From Nitrososphaera sp. UBA210 (lineage in GTDB: Archaea; Thermoproteota; Nitrososphaeria; Nitrososphaerales; Nitrososphaeraceae): a stretch of 64,000 nt of DNA. The stretch is taken from positions 4,086-68,085 of the forward strand of contig DADA01000083.1 in assembly GCA_002494895.1 (NCBI GenBank), given 5' to 3'. The notes under the pieces were generated by a model. It was not told the DNA's origin. It saw nothing but the letters and a program-made list of their open reading frames with translations, and did no database searches. Below, piece by piece: positions 1-6,697 of the stretch. How positions within the stretch are numbered: the first letter of the stretch is position 1; every line of letters starts with the position of its first letter. The position numbers and the translations under genes are program-made.

Positions 1-42
1 ACAGTAAGAGCGTCCCTACAGCGTGATCCTAGTCCGTGGGCT

Positions 43-801
43 CTATTTTCCGCGTCTGACTTGCAGGATTCGCTCCTTGATTTCCCTTGCACCCCTCGCG
101 GGGTCTTTTGCCTCCATGATCGAACGCCCGACTATCAGATAGCTAGAGCCGTTTCTGATTGCACGCTCCAGATCTCCCCCCTGTGAGCCAACACCGGGGG
201 AATAGATCTTTATTTCGGGCGTTTCCCTAGCGATCTCTTTGATTATCGCGGGCCGCGTAGCCCCTACCACTACACCGTCGGCATCTGCTCGAGATGCTCG
301 CTCGAGAAATATCCTGTATAACTTTTGCTTTTTTCTCGATGCCACGGCAAGGCCAAAGCCTTCTGCTGCCCCGGGATTGCTCATGTAGACAAGCGCGATA
401 ACGCCGGCGCCCCTGCTGCGCGCCTTTTCGACAAGAGATGCCAGCGCAGCCTGGCCGATGAATGGATTGGCAATCACCGCGTCAAAACCCATCTTGCCGG
501 TCAGATGATCTACCGCAACGTCATTGGTGCTCTCTATGTCATTGAGCTTGATGTCAGCAATCGACTGCAGGCCATGGGAATGTGCAAGGCGGTTCAAACG
601 AGCGATCTCTGATCCAGAAAGCGGCAACATCAGATGGAAATTGATCTTTATCCCGCAGATATCTTCATGCACCGTGCTGATCGTCTCTTCGGCGAGCTTG
701 AGCGGATCCGCCATGCTGGGCGGGGCGTCAAGGGCCAGAATTACGCTGCTTTTCTTTTGCGCTGCCGCCAGGGAAATCCTTTCACGGAAAAGCCTAGTCA
801 T
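43..801 (-). CDS. pyrF: Orotidine 5'-phosphate decarboxylase
   Basis: Decarboxylates OMP to UMP, the last step of de novo pyrimidine synthesis, in the cytosol. The 252-residue protein has the TIM-barrel order of the family: an N-terminal LALD strand, a GIKIN segment, then the catalytic charged cluster DIKLND near residue 84 (Asp-Lys-Asp network), and a C-terminal SPGVGSQGGD phosphate-binding loop followed by IVGRSI. Length is slightly above the usual 210-240. The start codon overlaps the end of the upstream gene by 8 nt, so the two are probably one transcript. Good motif match; little doubt about function. Confidence 0.93.
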   Translation of the reverse strand: MTRLFRERISLAAAQKKSSVILALDAPPSMADPLKLAEETISTVHEDICGIKINFHLMLPLSGSEIARLNRLAHSHGLQSIADIKLNDIESTNDVAVDHLTGKMGFDAVIANPFIGQAALASLVEKARSRGAGVIALVYMSNPGAAEGFGLAVASRKKQKLYRIFLERASRADADGVVVGATRPAIIKEIARETPEIKIYSPGVGSQGGDLERAIRNGSSYLIVGRSIMEAKDPARGAREIKERILQVRRGK

Positions 802-1474
802 AGGTCTTGACCAGCGGATGATCTGCCTGCAGCCTCACTACCTTGAGGTAGACGTAGCCGTGCTCGTCAATCCTTGCCGAAAATACAGGCTTCTCTGATT
901 TCATGCTGGAATAGCGCAGGAACGACTCCTTTGGCGCCTCGTCCAGCGCCACGTAGTAAAAGTATGAAACCGATTCGTTGTCATTGGTGCTCATCGGAGC
1001 CCCGAGGATCACCTTGCCCCCGTGCTCGCTGAACATGAACAATGGCAGTGGCGGCTCGTCAAACATGGTCTTGTATGCGGCGACCTTGGCAAGGCTGGCC
1101 AGGTCCTTGAGCTTGATAACGGTATAGCCGGACTTTTTGTCCACCCGAGCCGACCTCGCGAGGATCGGCGGGAAAGTGTCGACATTGAGTATGGGAGAAT
1201 ATACAAAGGTCGGGTTGCCAACCGAATCCGTCAGCAGCACTTCTTCTGCGCCGCCGGTGATCCTGTACGCCAGGTACTGGCCATTGCCGATATCGGCCTT
1301 TGAATAATAGATTACCGCCCTTCCGTTGATGATGTCGGTCTGCACCGCAAGCACGTTCTCCTTGTTAAAGACGAGAGAGAAGGCAGGCATCGGAGTCCGC
1401 TCAAGCGCGCAGACGAGCCTGCCAAAATCTTTGAGGCCGCCAAGCGCGATGTAGCAAGGAGCTTTGAGCGCCAA
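794..1474 (-). CDS. Conserved hypothetical protein, soluble, upstream of pyrF
   Basis: I do not recognise this 226-residue protein. It has no signal peptide, membrane segment or cysteine pair, is rich in beta-type sequence, and looks like a cytosolic globular protein. The start is a TTG at 1474; a TATA-like element about 26 nt upstream (TTTAATAAT on the minus strand, near 1501) places the transcript start on this codon, so the mRNA is predicted to be leaderless. It overlaps pyrF by 8 nt and is probably co-transcribed with it; whether it has any link to pyrimidine synthesis cannot be said. Confidence 0.7.
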   Translation of the reverse strand: MALKAPCYIALGGLKDFGRLVCALERTPMPAFSLVFNKENVLAVQTDIINGRAVIYYSKADIGNGQYLAYRITGGAEEVLLTDSVGNPTFVYSPILNVDTFPPILARSARVDKKSGYTVIKLKDLASLAKVAAYKTMFDEPPLPLFMFSEHGGKVILGAPMSTNDNESVSYFYYVALDEAPKESFLRYSSMKSEKPVFSARIDEHGYVYLKVVRLQADHPLVKTYD

Positions 1475-1494
1475 CTCGCAATAGTGTGAAATGT

Positions 1495-1508
1495 TACATT
1501 ATTAAAGT
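1495..1508. promoter_or_regulatory. Divergent TATA element between 1474(-) and 1533(+)
   Basis: The AT-rich core ATTATTAAA reads as a TATA box in both directions. Its centre is about 26 nt from the TTG at 1474 on the minus strand and about 30 nt from the TTG at 1533 on the plus strand, the spacing expected for archaeal TBP-dependent leaderless transcripts. Assignment is from sequence and spacing only. Confidence 0.5.
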
Positions 1509-1532
1509 CATGCGTCGGCGCTAAATCAACCG

Positions 1533-1868
1533 TTGAACCGGGGCGACAGAACAGAAGAGCTGGTTGGCCGCGCGCGAGCGATTCTTTTTTCCGGCAACGA
1601 CAAGCTGGACGGCTCTGCACTGTGGCGCGCATACGTTTCGATAGAATACGCCATTTTGGATCTAAAGCTGCGCTACGGCCTGGAAGGTGAAACACCGCCA
1701 AAAAAGCTGCCGCGAAAAGCTATAGCGGACATTGCGGCGATAAAGTCCATGGTGGCGGCCCTGGACACTTCGGCTGACAAGAAAAAGCTGCTTTATGATT
1801 TGCGAGCGTGCAGAGACATGCTCAAGGCAGCTGTAGTAGCCTACGAGCGTCGATCAACAACGTCGTAA
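1533..1868 (+). CDS. Small helical hypothetical protein
   Basis: An unrecognised 111-residue protein that appears almost entirely alpha-helical and basic at the centre (KKLPRK). Start TTG at 1533, fixed by the TATA-like element about 30 nt upstream. It has no cysteines and no membrane segment. The pattern of long amphipathic helices with a conserved-looking WRAYVSIEYAILDLKLRYG stretch recalls HEPN-like or other four-helix folds, but the HEPN RxxxxH motif is not seen, so no function is assigned. Its last 28 nt overlap the 3' end of purA on the other strand. Confidence 0.6.
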   Translation: MNRGDRTEELVGRARAILFSGNDKLDGSALWRAYVSIEYAILDLKLRYGLEGETPPKKLPRKAIADIAAIKSMVAALDTSADKKKLLYDLRACRDMLKAAVVAYERRSTTS

Positions 1869-2848
1869 AGGTCAGGCCCCGTTCCAATGAGCGTTACTCC
1901 GAGTCCGGTCTCTCCCTCTATTTCTTCAATAAACTTTCTTGCCTCAGCTGGCAGGCCGGAATATTCCCTCATACCCGCGGACTGGGGGTAGAGCACATCG
2001 AGCTTTGTTACAGCGAGCTCGGTGGCGCTGTTTATCCTGATGGACTTTTTTGCCAGGTCCATATCAAAGGGAGAAGCGCGCCTCTGCCTACCGGTGACGC
2101 TTCCGTATTCTATCCATCCGCGCTTTTTCGCTTCGTCCTCGCCAAGCTCGTTCTGGAGAGGGCCGCCGCCGACGCGCGTCACGTACGCCTTGAAAACTAC
2201 CAGGACATCGTCAACCCTCTTGGGGCCTATGCCAACATCGGAACAGATCCCTGACGCGGTGACATCTTTGGAAGTTACGTAGGGATAGCCGCCATGAAAG
2301 AGGGAAAGATATGTGCCCTGGGTTCCTTCGACTATTACGCGCTCTTTGTTATCCAGAGCATAGTTGACCGAATTGCTCACGTCCTCGATGTAAAGCGACA
2401 ATTCGGGGACATCCCTGGCGAGCTTTAGTATCCTGAGGGCCCTGTCAGAGTTTGCCGGGCCGGTCCCAGTCCCGGTCGTTCCCACCTTGGTCTTCAGATG
2501 GTCCTCGCTCTTGTCCCTTTCAATATGGGACTGCTCGATTATTCCGCACTGTCCGTCGACAAAAGTGCGGTCATCCGCGCCAAACATCGCGATCTCGCTG
2601 ACCAGCACCTGCGGATTCACAAGGACACCGGCGCCGATCAACAGCCTGGTTCCGGGATTGAGCGCTGCGCTTGGCAGCATCCGGACCTTGTATGTCTTGC
2701 CCTCCAGAGAAAAGGTGTGGCCCGCATTCGGCCCGACCCCGCCCCTCACCGCTATTGCAGCGTTGTCCTTTCTGGCAAGGTAGGCGATAATCTTGCCTTT
2801 ACCCTCGTCACCATAGAATCCGCCCACAGCCACAAGACAGGGCAACAC
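1841..2848 (-). CDS. purA: Adenylosuccinate synthetase (short archaeal form)
   Basis: Joins IMP and aspartate using GTP, the first step from IMP to AMP. The N-terminus carries the GFYGDEGKGKI phosphate-binding loop with the catalytic Asp, followed by GGVGPNAGHTF with the catalytic His, as in all PurA. At 335 residues it is the compact archaeal form (about 340) rather than the 430-residue bacterial form. The start is GTG at 2848 (TTG at 2845 is the alternative); a TATA element at about 2868-2876 on the minus strand gives a leaderless transcript from this point. Its 3' end overlaps the convergent gene at 1533-1868 by 28 nt. Confidence 0.95.
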   Translation of the reverse strand: MLPCLVAVGGFYGDEGKGKIIAYLARKDNAAIAVRGGVGPNAGHTFSLEGKTYKVRMLPSAALNPGTRLLIGAGVLVNPQVLVSEIAMFGADDRTFVDGQCGIIEQSHIERDKSEDHLKTKVGTTGTGTGPANSDRALRILKLARDVPELSLYIEDVSNSVNYALDNKERVIVEGTQGTYLSLFHGGYPYVTSKDVTASGICSDVGIGPKRVDDVLVVFKAYVTRVGGGPLQNELGEDEAKKRGWIEYGSVTGRQRRASPFDMDLAKKSIRINSATELAVTKLDVLYPQSAGMREYSGLPAEARKFIEEIEGETGLGVTLIGTGPDLYDVVDRRS

Positions 2849-2880
2849 GTGTTGTCTTGATGGGTGGATATTTAATCGTG

Positions 2881-3387
2881 ATGCGCAACGGATTAAATTC
2901 CCCTGCAGCCAGAATTACTCGCGTGGTCAGCAACCAGGACGCGGCCGGCAGCATAATACAGATCCTAGCAAACCTTCCTGACTTTTTGCGCAAGCCCATG
3001 CTTCAGGGCCGGCTTTACGAGTTTTTTGCCATGAGCGAGCAGGACAGGCAGGAGATGATCAGTATGGCGCTAGCTGCCGCACCGGGAATTGATCCAGAAA
3101 AGCTTGCAGTCCTTGTGCGGACATGGCTCGAAGTGCTTTGCGAGTTCGAGCCAGAAAAGAGGATGATAATCTTTGGGACGTATGCGAATCAAGCACTGAA
3201 AAGCCCGGAGCTGGTAGCAAAGCTGGACTTTGCTTCACTTACGCGGACCTTTCTGTCGCTGCATGAAAAAGAGAAAGAGAAAATAACCGACTCGCTGCAT
3301 GAAGTCCTTTTCGCTATTCCAGAAAGGGCTAGAGTCCTAAAGCTGATACCCGAGGATTCGCGCCGCGCCTTGAAATTAACGCGCTAG
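2881..3387 (+). CDS. Hypothetical protein, helical, about 168 aa
   Basis: Unrecognised alpha-helical protein, highly charged, without cysteines or membrane segments, ending in ALKLTR. The reading frame is open from 2857 but the best start is ATG at 2881 (GTG at 2878 and GTG at 2923 are alternatives); a TATA-like ATTTAAT lies just upstream and could favour the 2923 start. The frame is rich in repeated leucine spacing and may be a helical-repeat or coiled structure. Its stop overlaps the convergent small YggX-like gene by 4 nt. Function unknown. Confidence 0.6.
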   Translation: MRNGLNSPAARITRVVSNQDAAGSIIQILANLPDFLRKPMLQGRLYEFFAMSEQDRQEMISMALAAAPGIDPEKLAVLVRTWLEVLCEFEPEKRMIIFGTYANQALKSPELVAKLDFASLTRTFLSLHEKEKEKITDSLHEVLFAIPERARVLKLIPEDSRRALKLTR

Positions 3388-3647
3388 TGCATGTGGTCGG
3401 GCTTTGTTTCAGGCTTCTTTTGGAGCTCGCCTTCGGACTTTTCCAGACCAAAGAATATCCTCTCGTACTTGCGCAGAGCCTTCCTGTGCTCAAGCAGGGA
3501 CATGTCAAGCCTCATCTCGTTCATTACCATCACTGCATAAGTGGTCCATTCCTTCCAGCATGCGCCGCATGCGGGATATTTTTCTGCAGCAGGATCATCG
3601 ACTACTTCCTCGATCGTCTTGCCACACTTTAGGCATGTCTTGGCCAT
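3384..3647 (-). CDS. Zinc-ribbon protein with YggX-like Fe(2+)-trafficking domain
   Basis: About 87 residues. The N-terminus carries two cysteine pairs (CLKC near residue 5 and CGAC near residue 27) that would form a small zinc ribbon or rubredoxin-like knuckle. The segment from WKEWTTYAVMVMNEMRLDMSLLEHRK onward follows the YggX family pattern (W..W....M.INE..L.M...EHRK). YggX proteins protect Fe-S clusters and move Fe(2+); this role is inferred. The start is ATG at 3647, supported by a TATA element at about 3671-3678 giving a near-leaderless mRNA; the longer open frame to 3707 begins upstream of that promoter. Confidence 0.65.
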   Translation of the reverse strand: MAKTCLKCGKTIEEVVDDPAAEKYPACGACWKEWTTYAVMVMNEMRLDMSLLEHRKALRKYERIFFGLEKSEGELQKKPETKPDHMH

Positions 3648-3730
3648 GGTGGTATCAGTGTGCGCCCGATCTAATAAACCGTCAAGATCGCTGCAAGTCT
3701 TGAGCATAACATGAATACAATATTCGCAAA

Positions 3731-4243
3731 TTAGTTCGTAAATAGCAAATCTGCTTTGGTGGTTACATCTTTGTCCGTGAAAGATGAGAATGTATTGTCG
3801 TAGACGAGATAGAGCGTTTCTCCGGCGGGCACGCTTGCGTCTATTCTGCCGGTAGTGAGCTGCCCGCTGTTGTAGTATACGTTGACCTGATGTCCGTTCT
3901 TCCAGTTCGTAAAGGCAGTTTCATCCATGATTGCTATGTTAATGTCGTTGCCGCTGCCCCCACTAGCCGTATACGTCCCTTCTACTCGTGCATTGGAAGC
4001 GTCGTTTGGTGCGCTAAAGGAGTAGAACTGGTAACCACCAGAGGGGACACCGATTATCCCGTTAACTAGATTTACTCTTTGCTCAGTTGGGACAAATGTG
4101 GGCACGTTGGTATTGCTAGGGTTACTGCTTCTAGCGCCCATGCTAGCAAGCACCACCACGATAATTGCCACTACACCAATTCCGACCCCGATGCCAATGT
4201 ATTTCCCCTTAGAGCTTTTCCCCTTTGGTTGAGCGTCAGCCAA
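3731..4243 (-). CDS. Membrane-anchored extracytoplasmic beta-domain protein
   Basis: A 170-residue protein with a basic cytoplasmic N-terminus (PKGKSSKGK), one membrane helix at about residues 15-34 (GIGVGIGVVAIIVVVLAS), a Ser/Asn/Pro linker and a beta-rich outer domain of about 115 residues (GYQFYSFSAP ... VPAGETLYLVYDN) resembling the PPC/emp24-like beta sandwiches common on archaeal surface proteins. No catalytic residues are visible; a binding or structural role is likely. Start TTG at 4243, with a TATA box (TTTTATAG) at about 4267-4274 on the minus strand, spacing consistent with a leaderless message. Confidence 0.65.
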   Translation of the reverse strand: MADAQPKGKSSKGKYIGIGVGIGVVAIIVVVLASMGARSSNPSNTNVPTFVPTEQRVNLVNGIIGVPSGGYQFYSFSAPNDASNARVEGTYTASGGSGNDINIAIMDETAFTNWKNGHQVNVYYNSGQLTTGRIDASVPAGETLYLVYDNTFSSFTDKDVTTKADLLFTN

Positions 4244-4542
4244 TGCTTACTTCTAGAGGTGAAAACTATAAAACCTTTTCATGTTTTGGTGCATTGGCAC
4301 GGCTATTATGCTGATCGCGTATTGTTGGTGGGCGCCGCCCCCGTTGGGACCTGAGGTAGACCTGTATTTGTTTATCCATCGCATTTAATGAAGACGACTC
4401 GTCAAGTCCACTTCCGCGTGAATGGTAAGCAAAATGTCGTAGACCTATCACCATACCTGATCCACAAGCAGCATCTATTCCAACGACGATGACAATAAGA
4501 ATAGAGGGATCTGGTTCTCAAACGCGGAGAAACTAAGATAGC
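4244..4542. other. Intergenic stretch, no convincing gene
   Basis: About 300 nt holding the promoter of the gene to its left at about 4267-4274. A 62-codon minus-strand frame (4454-4266) has no promoter at the right distance and an unprotein-like composition in its second half, so I do not call it. No hairpin with a T-tract and no tRNA-like structure is seen. Confidence 0.5.
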
Positions 4543-4866
4543 CTAGAATAGCGGCTTTTTCATGTTCGAGCCGCACTTGCCGCATCTTGTCCCCTTGACC
4601 TCTGACCCGCAGGACAGGCAGACATACTTTATCTTTACGCCAGCGTTTGAATAGCCAGCGCCCATGGTCTCGTTGCCAAATCCAAATGACCGCAGTGCGC
4701 GGAGCTGCCTCCTCCTTATGTAGAACATTAGGCCAATTAGCACCGCAAGGTTTGCCGCGAGGCCGATCATAAAACCGAAAAAGTAGCTGACTACAAGACC
4801 CGTTCCAAGGCTGGCGCCTATGAACAATATCTGCCTCCTTAGAACCGGCTTTAGGCTGCTGTCCAT
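4543..4866 (-). CDS. Two-helix membrane protein with C-terminal zinc ribbon
   Basis: About 107 residues. Two hydrophobic helices (FIGASLGTGLVVSYFF and MIGLAANLAVLIGLMFYI) are joined by a tight turn, followed by a basic RRRQLRALRSFGFG segment and a C-terminal four-cysteine zinc ribbon (CLSC ... CGKC). Both termini are expected in the cytoplasm, leaving the ribbon free to bind nucleic acid or protein. ATG at 4866 is preferred over the upstream codon at 4881. The gene is divergent from the 54-residue zinc-ribbon gene at 4960. Function unknown. Confidence 0.6.
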   Translation of the reverse strand: MDSSLKPVLRRQILFIGASLGTGLVVSYFFGFMIGLAANLAVLIGLMFYIRRRQLRALRSFGFGNETMGAGYSNAGVKIKYVCLSCGSEVKGTRCGKCGSNMKKPLF

Positions 4867-4959
4867 CACATTATGTAGCAACCTCTTTGCTTATGAACCT
4901 ATTTCCAGATCAAGCCCTACTGACAACCTTATTATAGTTTCAAGGCACACTCTCAACCT

Positions 4960-5124
4960 GTGAAGGTGCACTGCCCCGACTGCAAGGCAATAGCAGAGCT
5001 CGCAGACGATTTTTCCTATGTAAAGTGCTCCAGCTGTTCCTTTGACATGACCTACGGCGAATACGTAAAGTACATCGCCTACAAAGACGCGCGCTATCGT
5101 GACATCCTGAGCGACTACAAATAG
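4960..5124 (+). CDS. 54-residue zinc-ribbon protein
   Basis: A very short gene read directly from the sequence. GTG start at 4960, TAG stop at 5122-5124. The product begins VKVHCPDCKAIAEL, has a second pair CSSC near residue 26, and ends in a Tyr/Lys/Asp-rich helix. The CPDC/CSSC spacing is that of a zinc ribbon. A TATA box (ATTATAG) at about 4930-4936 puts the transcript start on the GTG codon, which makes the call considerably stronger than its length alone would. Possible role in nucleic acid or protein binding; function unknown. Confidence 0.6.
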   Translation: MKVHCPDCKAIAELADDFSYVKCSSCSFDMTYGEYVKYIAYKDARYRDILSDYK

Positions 5125-5150
5125 ACTTTTATCAGAAAAACCACGAGAAT

Positions 5151-5804
5151 TTGAACGTGGCAGTAGACGCATTCGAGCTGGCGATGAACGTGCTTGGGCT
5201 GGCGGTCTCGGCCATCATCGGGCGGTTTGCCTTTGCCGGATACAGCACGATAGCAAGTCCGAACCTGCTGCGCCTCATGTTTGCCTTTATCTTCATAGCG
5301 ATAGGCTTTGTTCTGCTGACAGGTGCCCTTTTTATCGAGCCGAGGGACAGCTCCAGGGGCCTGGCCACGGTGGGCCTGGGGGCACAGGCCGTTGGCTACT
5401 TTTTCATAGCTTTCTCCCACAGCATCAAGAGCTTTGACTTTGCGCCGCCCCGCTACTTTGCCCTCGTTCCACTCACACTCACGCCTTTTATCATACCGGG
5501 AAATTCAATAGAACATCTTGTAAGGTCAATTTCTTTTATTCTATTAGTATATGTGTCCATCGAAACGATGGCATCATATGTGCAGACCAGGAGGACCAGT
5601 ACACTCATGATAGGTTCGGGTCTTGGTATGCTCGCAGTCGCGGAGTTAATGGCGTGGTACAACTTTGTCTACCCCGGCCTGTTCTTCCATCTCGCTATTG
5701 GTCTCAAGGTGGGAGGCTTTGGCATGATGTTTGTGCCTTTCTCAAAGTTTGGTCTTGCAAGCGGTTTGAACAGTGGGAAGTTGAATCAAGTTGGCGGGGT
5801 ATAG
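5151..5804 (+). CDS. Multi-span membrane protein paired with a winged-helix regulator
   Basis: A 217-residue protein with six or seven hydrophobic helices spread over its whole length (for example LAVSAIIGRFAFAGY, FAFIFIAIGFVLLTG, SISFILLVYVSIETM, LGMLAVAELMAWYNF, FFHLAIGLKVGGFGMMF). No transporter or enzyme signature is recognised. The start may be TTG 5151 or GTG 5157; a TATA element near 5125-5133 favours the latter. Its last 14 nt overlap the next gene, a small winged-helix protein, so the two are translated from one message. A sensor-plus-regulator pair is possible but is inference. Confidence 0.65.
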   Translation: MNVAVDAFELAMNVLGLAVSAIIGRFAFAGYSTIASPNLLRLMFAFIFIAIGFVLLTGALFIEPRDSSRGLATVGLGAQAVGYFFIAFSHSIKSFDFAPPRYFALVPLTLTPFIIPGNSIEHLVRSISFILLVYVSIETMASYVQTRRTSTLMIGSGLGMLAVAELMAWYNFVYPGLFFHLAIGLKVGGFGMMFVPFSKFGLASGLNSGKLNQVGGV

Positions 5805-6072
5805 AACACACGTAAGCATCATTGCGGACATTCTCTCCACCGCAAAAAAGTACAGCTACGAAGGTTATGAAAACGGGGCCACCGTAACGCACCTGATACG
5901 CAGGGCAAACGTGCCCCACCAGAGGCTCAGCTCGATGGTCTCTGTTCTAAAGGAGTCAGGCCTGCTGTATGAAGACTCGGCCAAATACCGCATCAGCGAC
6001 AAGGGAATACTTTTTCTGAACGCCTACACCGAATTCAAAGACTTTGCGCAAAGCTTTGGTCTAAAGGTCTAG
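5791..6072 (+). CDS. Winged-helix DNA-binding protein (archaeal HTH_45-like)
   Basis: A 93-residue transcription factor. Residues 8-75 follow the archaeal winged-helix pattern: helix 1 ADILSTAKK, ATVTHLIRRANVPHQRLSSMVSVLKESGLL as helices 2-3 with the recognition helix, then the wing YRISDKGILFL and a terminal helix. This arrangement is typical of small ArsR/HTH_45 regulators abundant in Thaumarchaeota. TTG start at 5791 inside the upstream membrane-protein gene (14-nt overlap), so expression is coupled to it. Target unknown; autoregulation of the pair is plausible. Confidence 0.75.
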   Translation: MAGYRTHVSIIADILSTAKKYSYEGYENGATVTHLIRRANVPHQRLSSMVSVLKESGLLYEDSAKYRISDKGILFLNAYTEFKDFAQSFGLKV

Positions 6073-6075
6073 CCT

Positions 6076-6162
6076 TTACTCGCCGCCCGTATCGTCGTCG
6101 CTATCGTCATCATCAAAATCGTCCTCAAAGCCGTCGTCCTCAAAATCATCGGCTTCGGACAT
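6076..6162 (-). CDS. 28-residue extremely acidic peptide
   Basis: Open frame ATG 6162 to TAA 6076-6078. The peptide begins MSEADDFEDDGFEDD and continues as almost unbroken aspartate to TGGE; more than half the residues are Asp or Glu and the net charge is strongly negative. A TATA element (TTTATAA on the minus strand) at about 6194-6200 would start a transcript near 6170, eight nt before the ATG. It ends 3 nt from the convergent winged-helix gene. It resembles the acidic tails of nucleic-acid-associated proteins, but no full domain is present. Could also be a chance frame. Confidence 0.35.
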   Translation of the reverse strand: MSEADDFEDDGFEDDFDDDDSDDDTGGE

Positions 6163-6209
6163 ATTCTACGGCATAATCCGAATGGAAAGTTCGTTATAAA
6201 TTTTGCCGG

Positions 6210-6386
6210 CTAGCCCGGCTTTGGTTTTTTCTTTTCATCATCCTGATGCCAAGTTACCATGCAGGCGCATATCGACACGGTGCATCTCCTTATCTCACCA
6301 TCATTTGGGATTCTGGCGACGATGTCTGTATGGAGGCTTTCTGCATGCAGGCACTTTTTACATAAAGGCTCGCTGTAAAGCGGCAA
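6210..6386 (-). CDS. 58-residue cysteine-rich protein
   Basis: Read directly from sequence: TTG start at 6386, TAG stop at 6210-6212. The product starts MPLYSEPLCKKCLHAESLHT, continues through IPNDGEIRRCTVSICACMVTW, and ends in a Lys/Pro tail. Five cysteines (CKKC, then C, C, C within 12 residues) suggest zinc or metal binding. A TATA box (GTTTATAC on the minus strand, about 6411-6418) lies exactly 27 nt from the TTG, which supports a leaderless gene. It is divergent from the small Cys protein at 6465. Function unknown. Confidence 0.5.
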   Translation of the reverse strand: MPLYSEPLCKKCLHAESLHTDIVARIPNDGEIRRCTVSICACMVTWHQDDEKKKPKPG

Positions 6387-6464
6387 CCGTCGATAGTTGT
6401 ATCGTTCAGGGTATAAACTAACCTAGTCAGCTTTTTATAGCGAGCCCCTGTCCTCTCATGCAAT

Positions 6465-6671
6465 ATGGGCCGCGTCGACAAGGGCGTCAAGTGCAGCGCA
6501 GGCGGCTGCGAGAACCCGGCTGAGCGCTCTATGAGCGGCAGCAAGGCGAGCATGGCGCCCGACATGGGACTTTCTGGCAGCAAGCGAGTTTATCTCTGCA
6601 GGGAACATTACAAGGAGTGGAAAAAGCTCACAAAGGAAGACAGGGACAACGAGCGGGCGCGATGGGGTTAA
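6465..6671 (+). CDS. 68-residue putative zinc-binding protein
   Basis: Small basic protein beginning MGRVDKGVKCSAGGCENPAERS, with a C-x4-C pair near residues 10-15 and a later CREH (Cys and His near residues 45-48) that together could hold one zinc ion in a treble-clef-like knuckle. The remainder is a charged helix KEWKKLTKEDRDNERARWG. TATA element TTTTTATAG at about 6430-6438 precedes the ATG by the usual distance. Located just before thrS. Function unknown; RNA or ribosome binding is possible given size and charge. Confidence 0.65.
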   Translation: MGRVDKGVKCSAGGCENPAERSMSGSKASMAPDMGLSGSKRVYLCREHYKEWKKLTKEDRDNERARWG

Positions 6672-6697
6672 ATTGGCTCACATGATCGTGATGTAAC

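Noticed and set aside
4266..4454. 62-codon minus-strand frame between two membrane-protein genes
   Set aside because: No TATA at the right spacing and a poor second half. A hydrophobic stretch further up in the same frame suggests decay at most.
6203..6421. 72-codon plus-strand frame
   Set aside because: Antisense to the better-supported 58-aa Cys protein; no protein-like composition.
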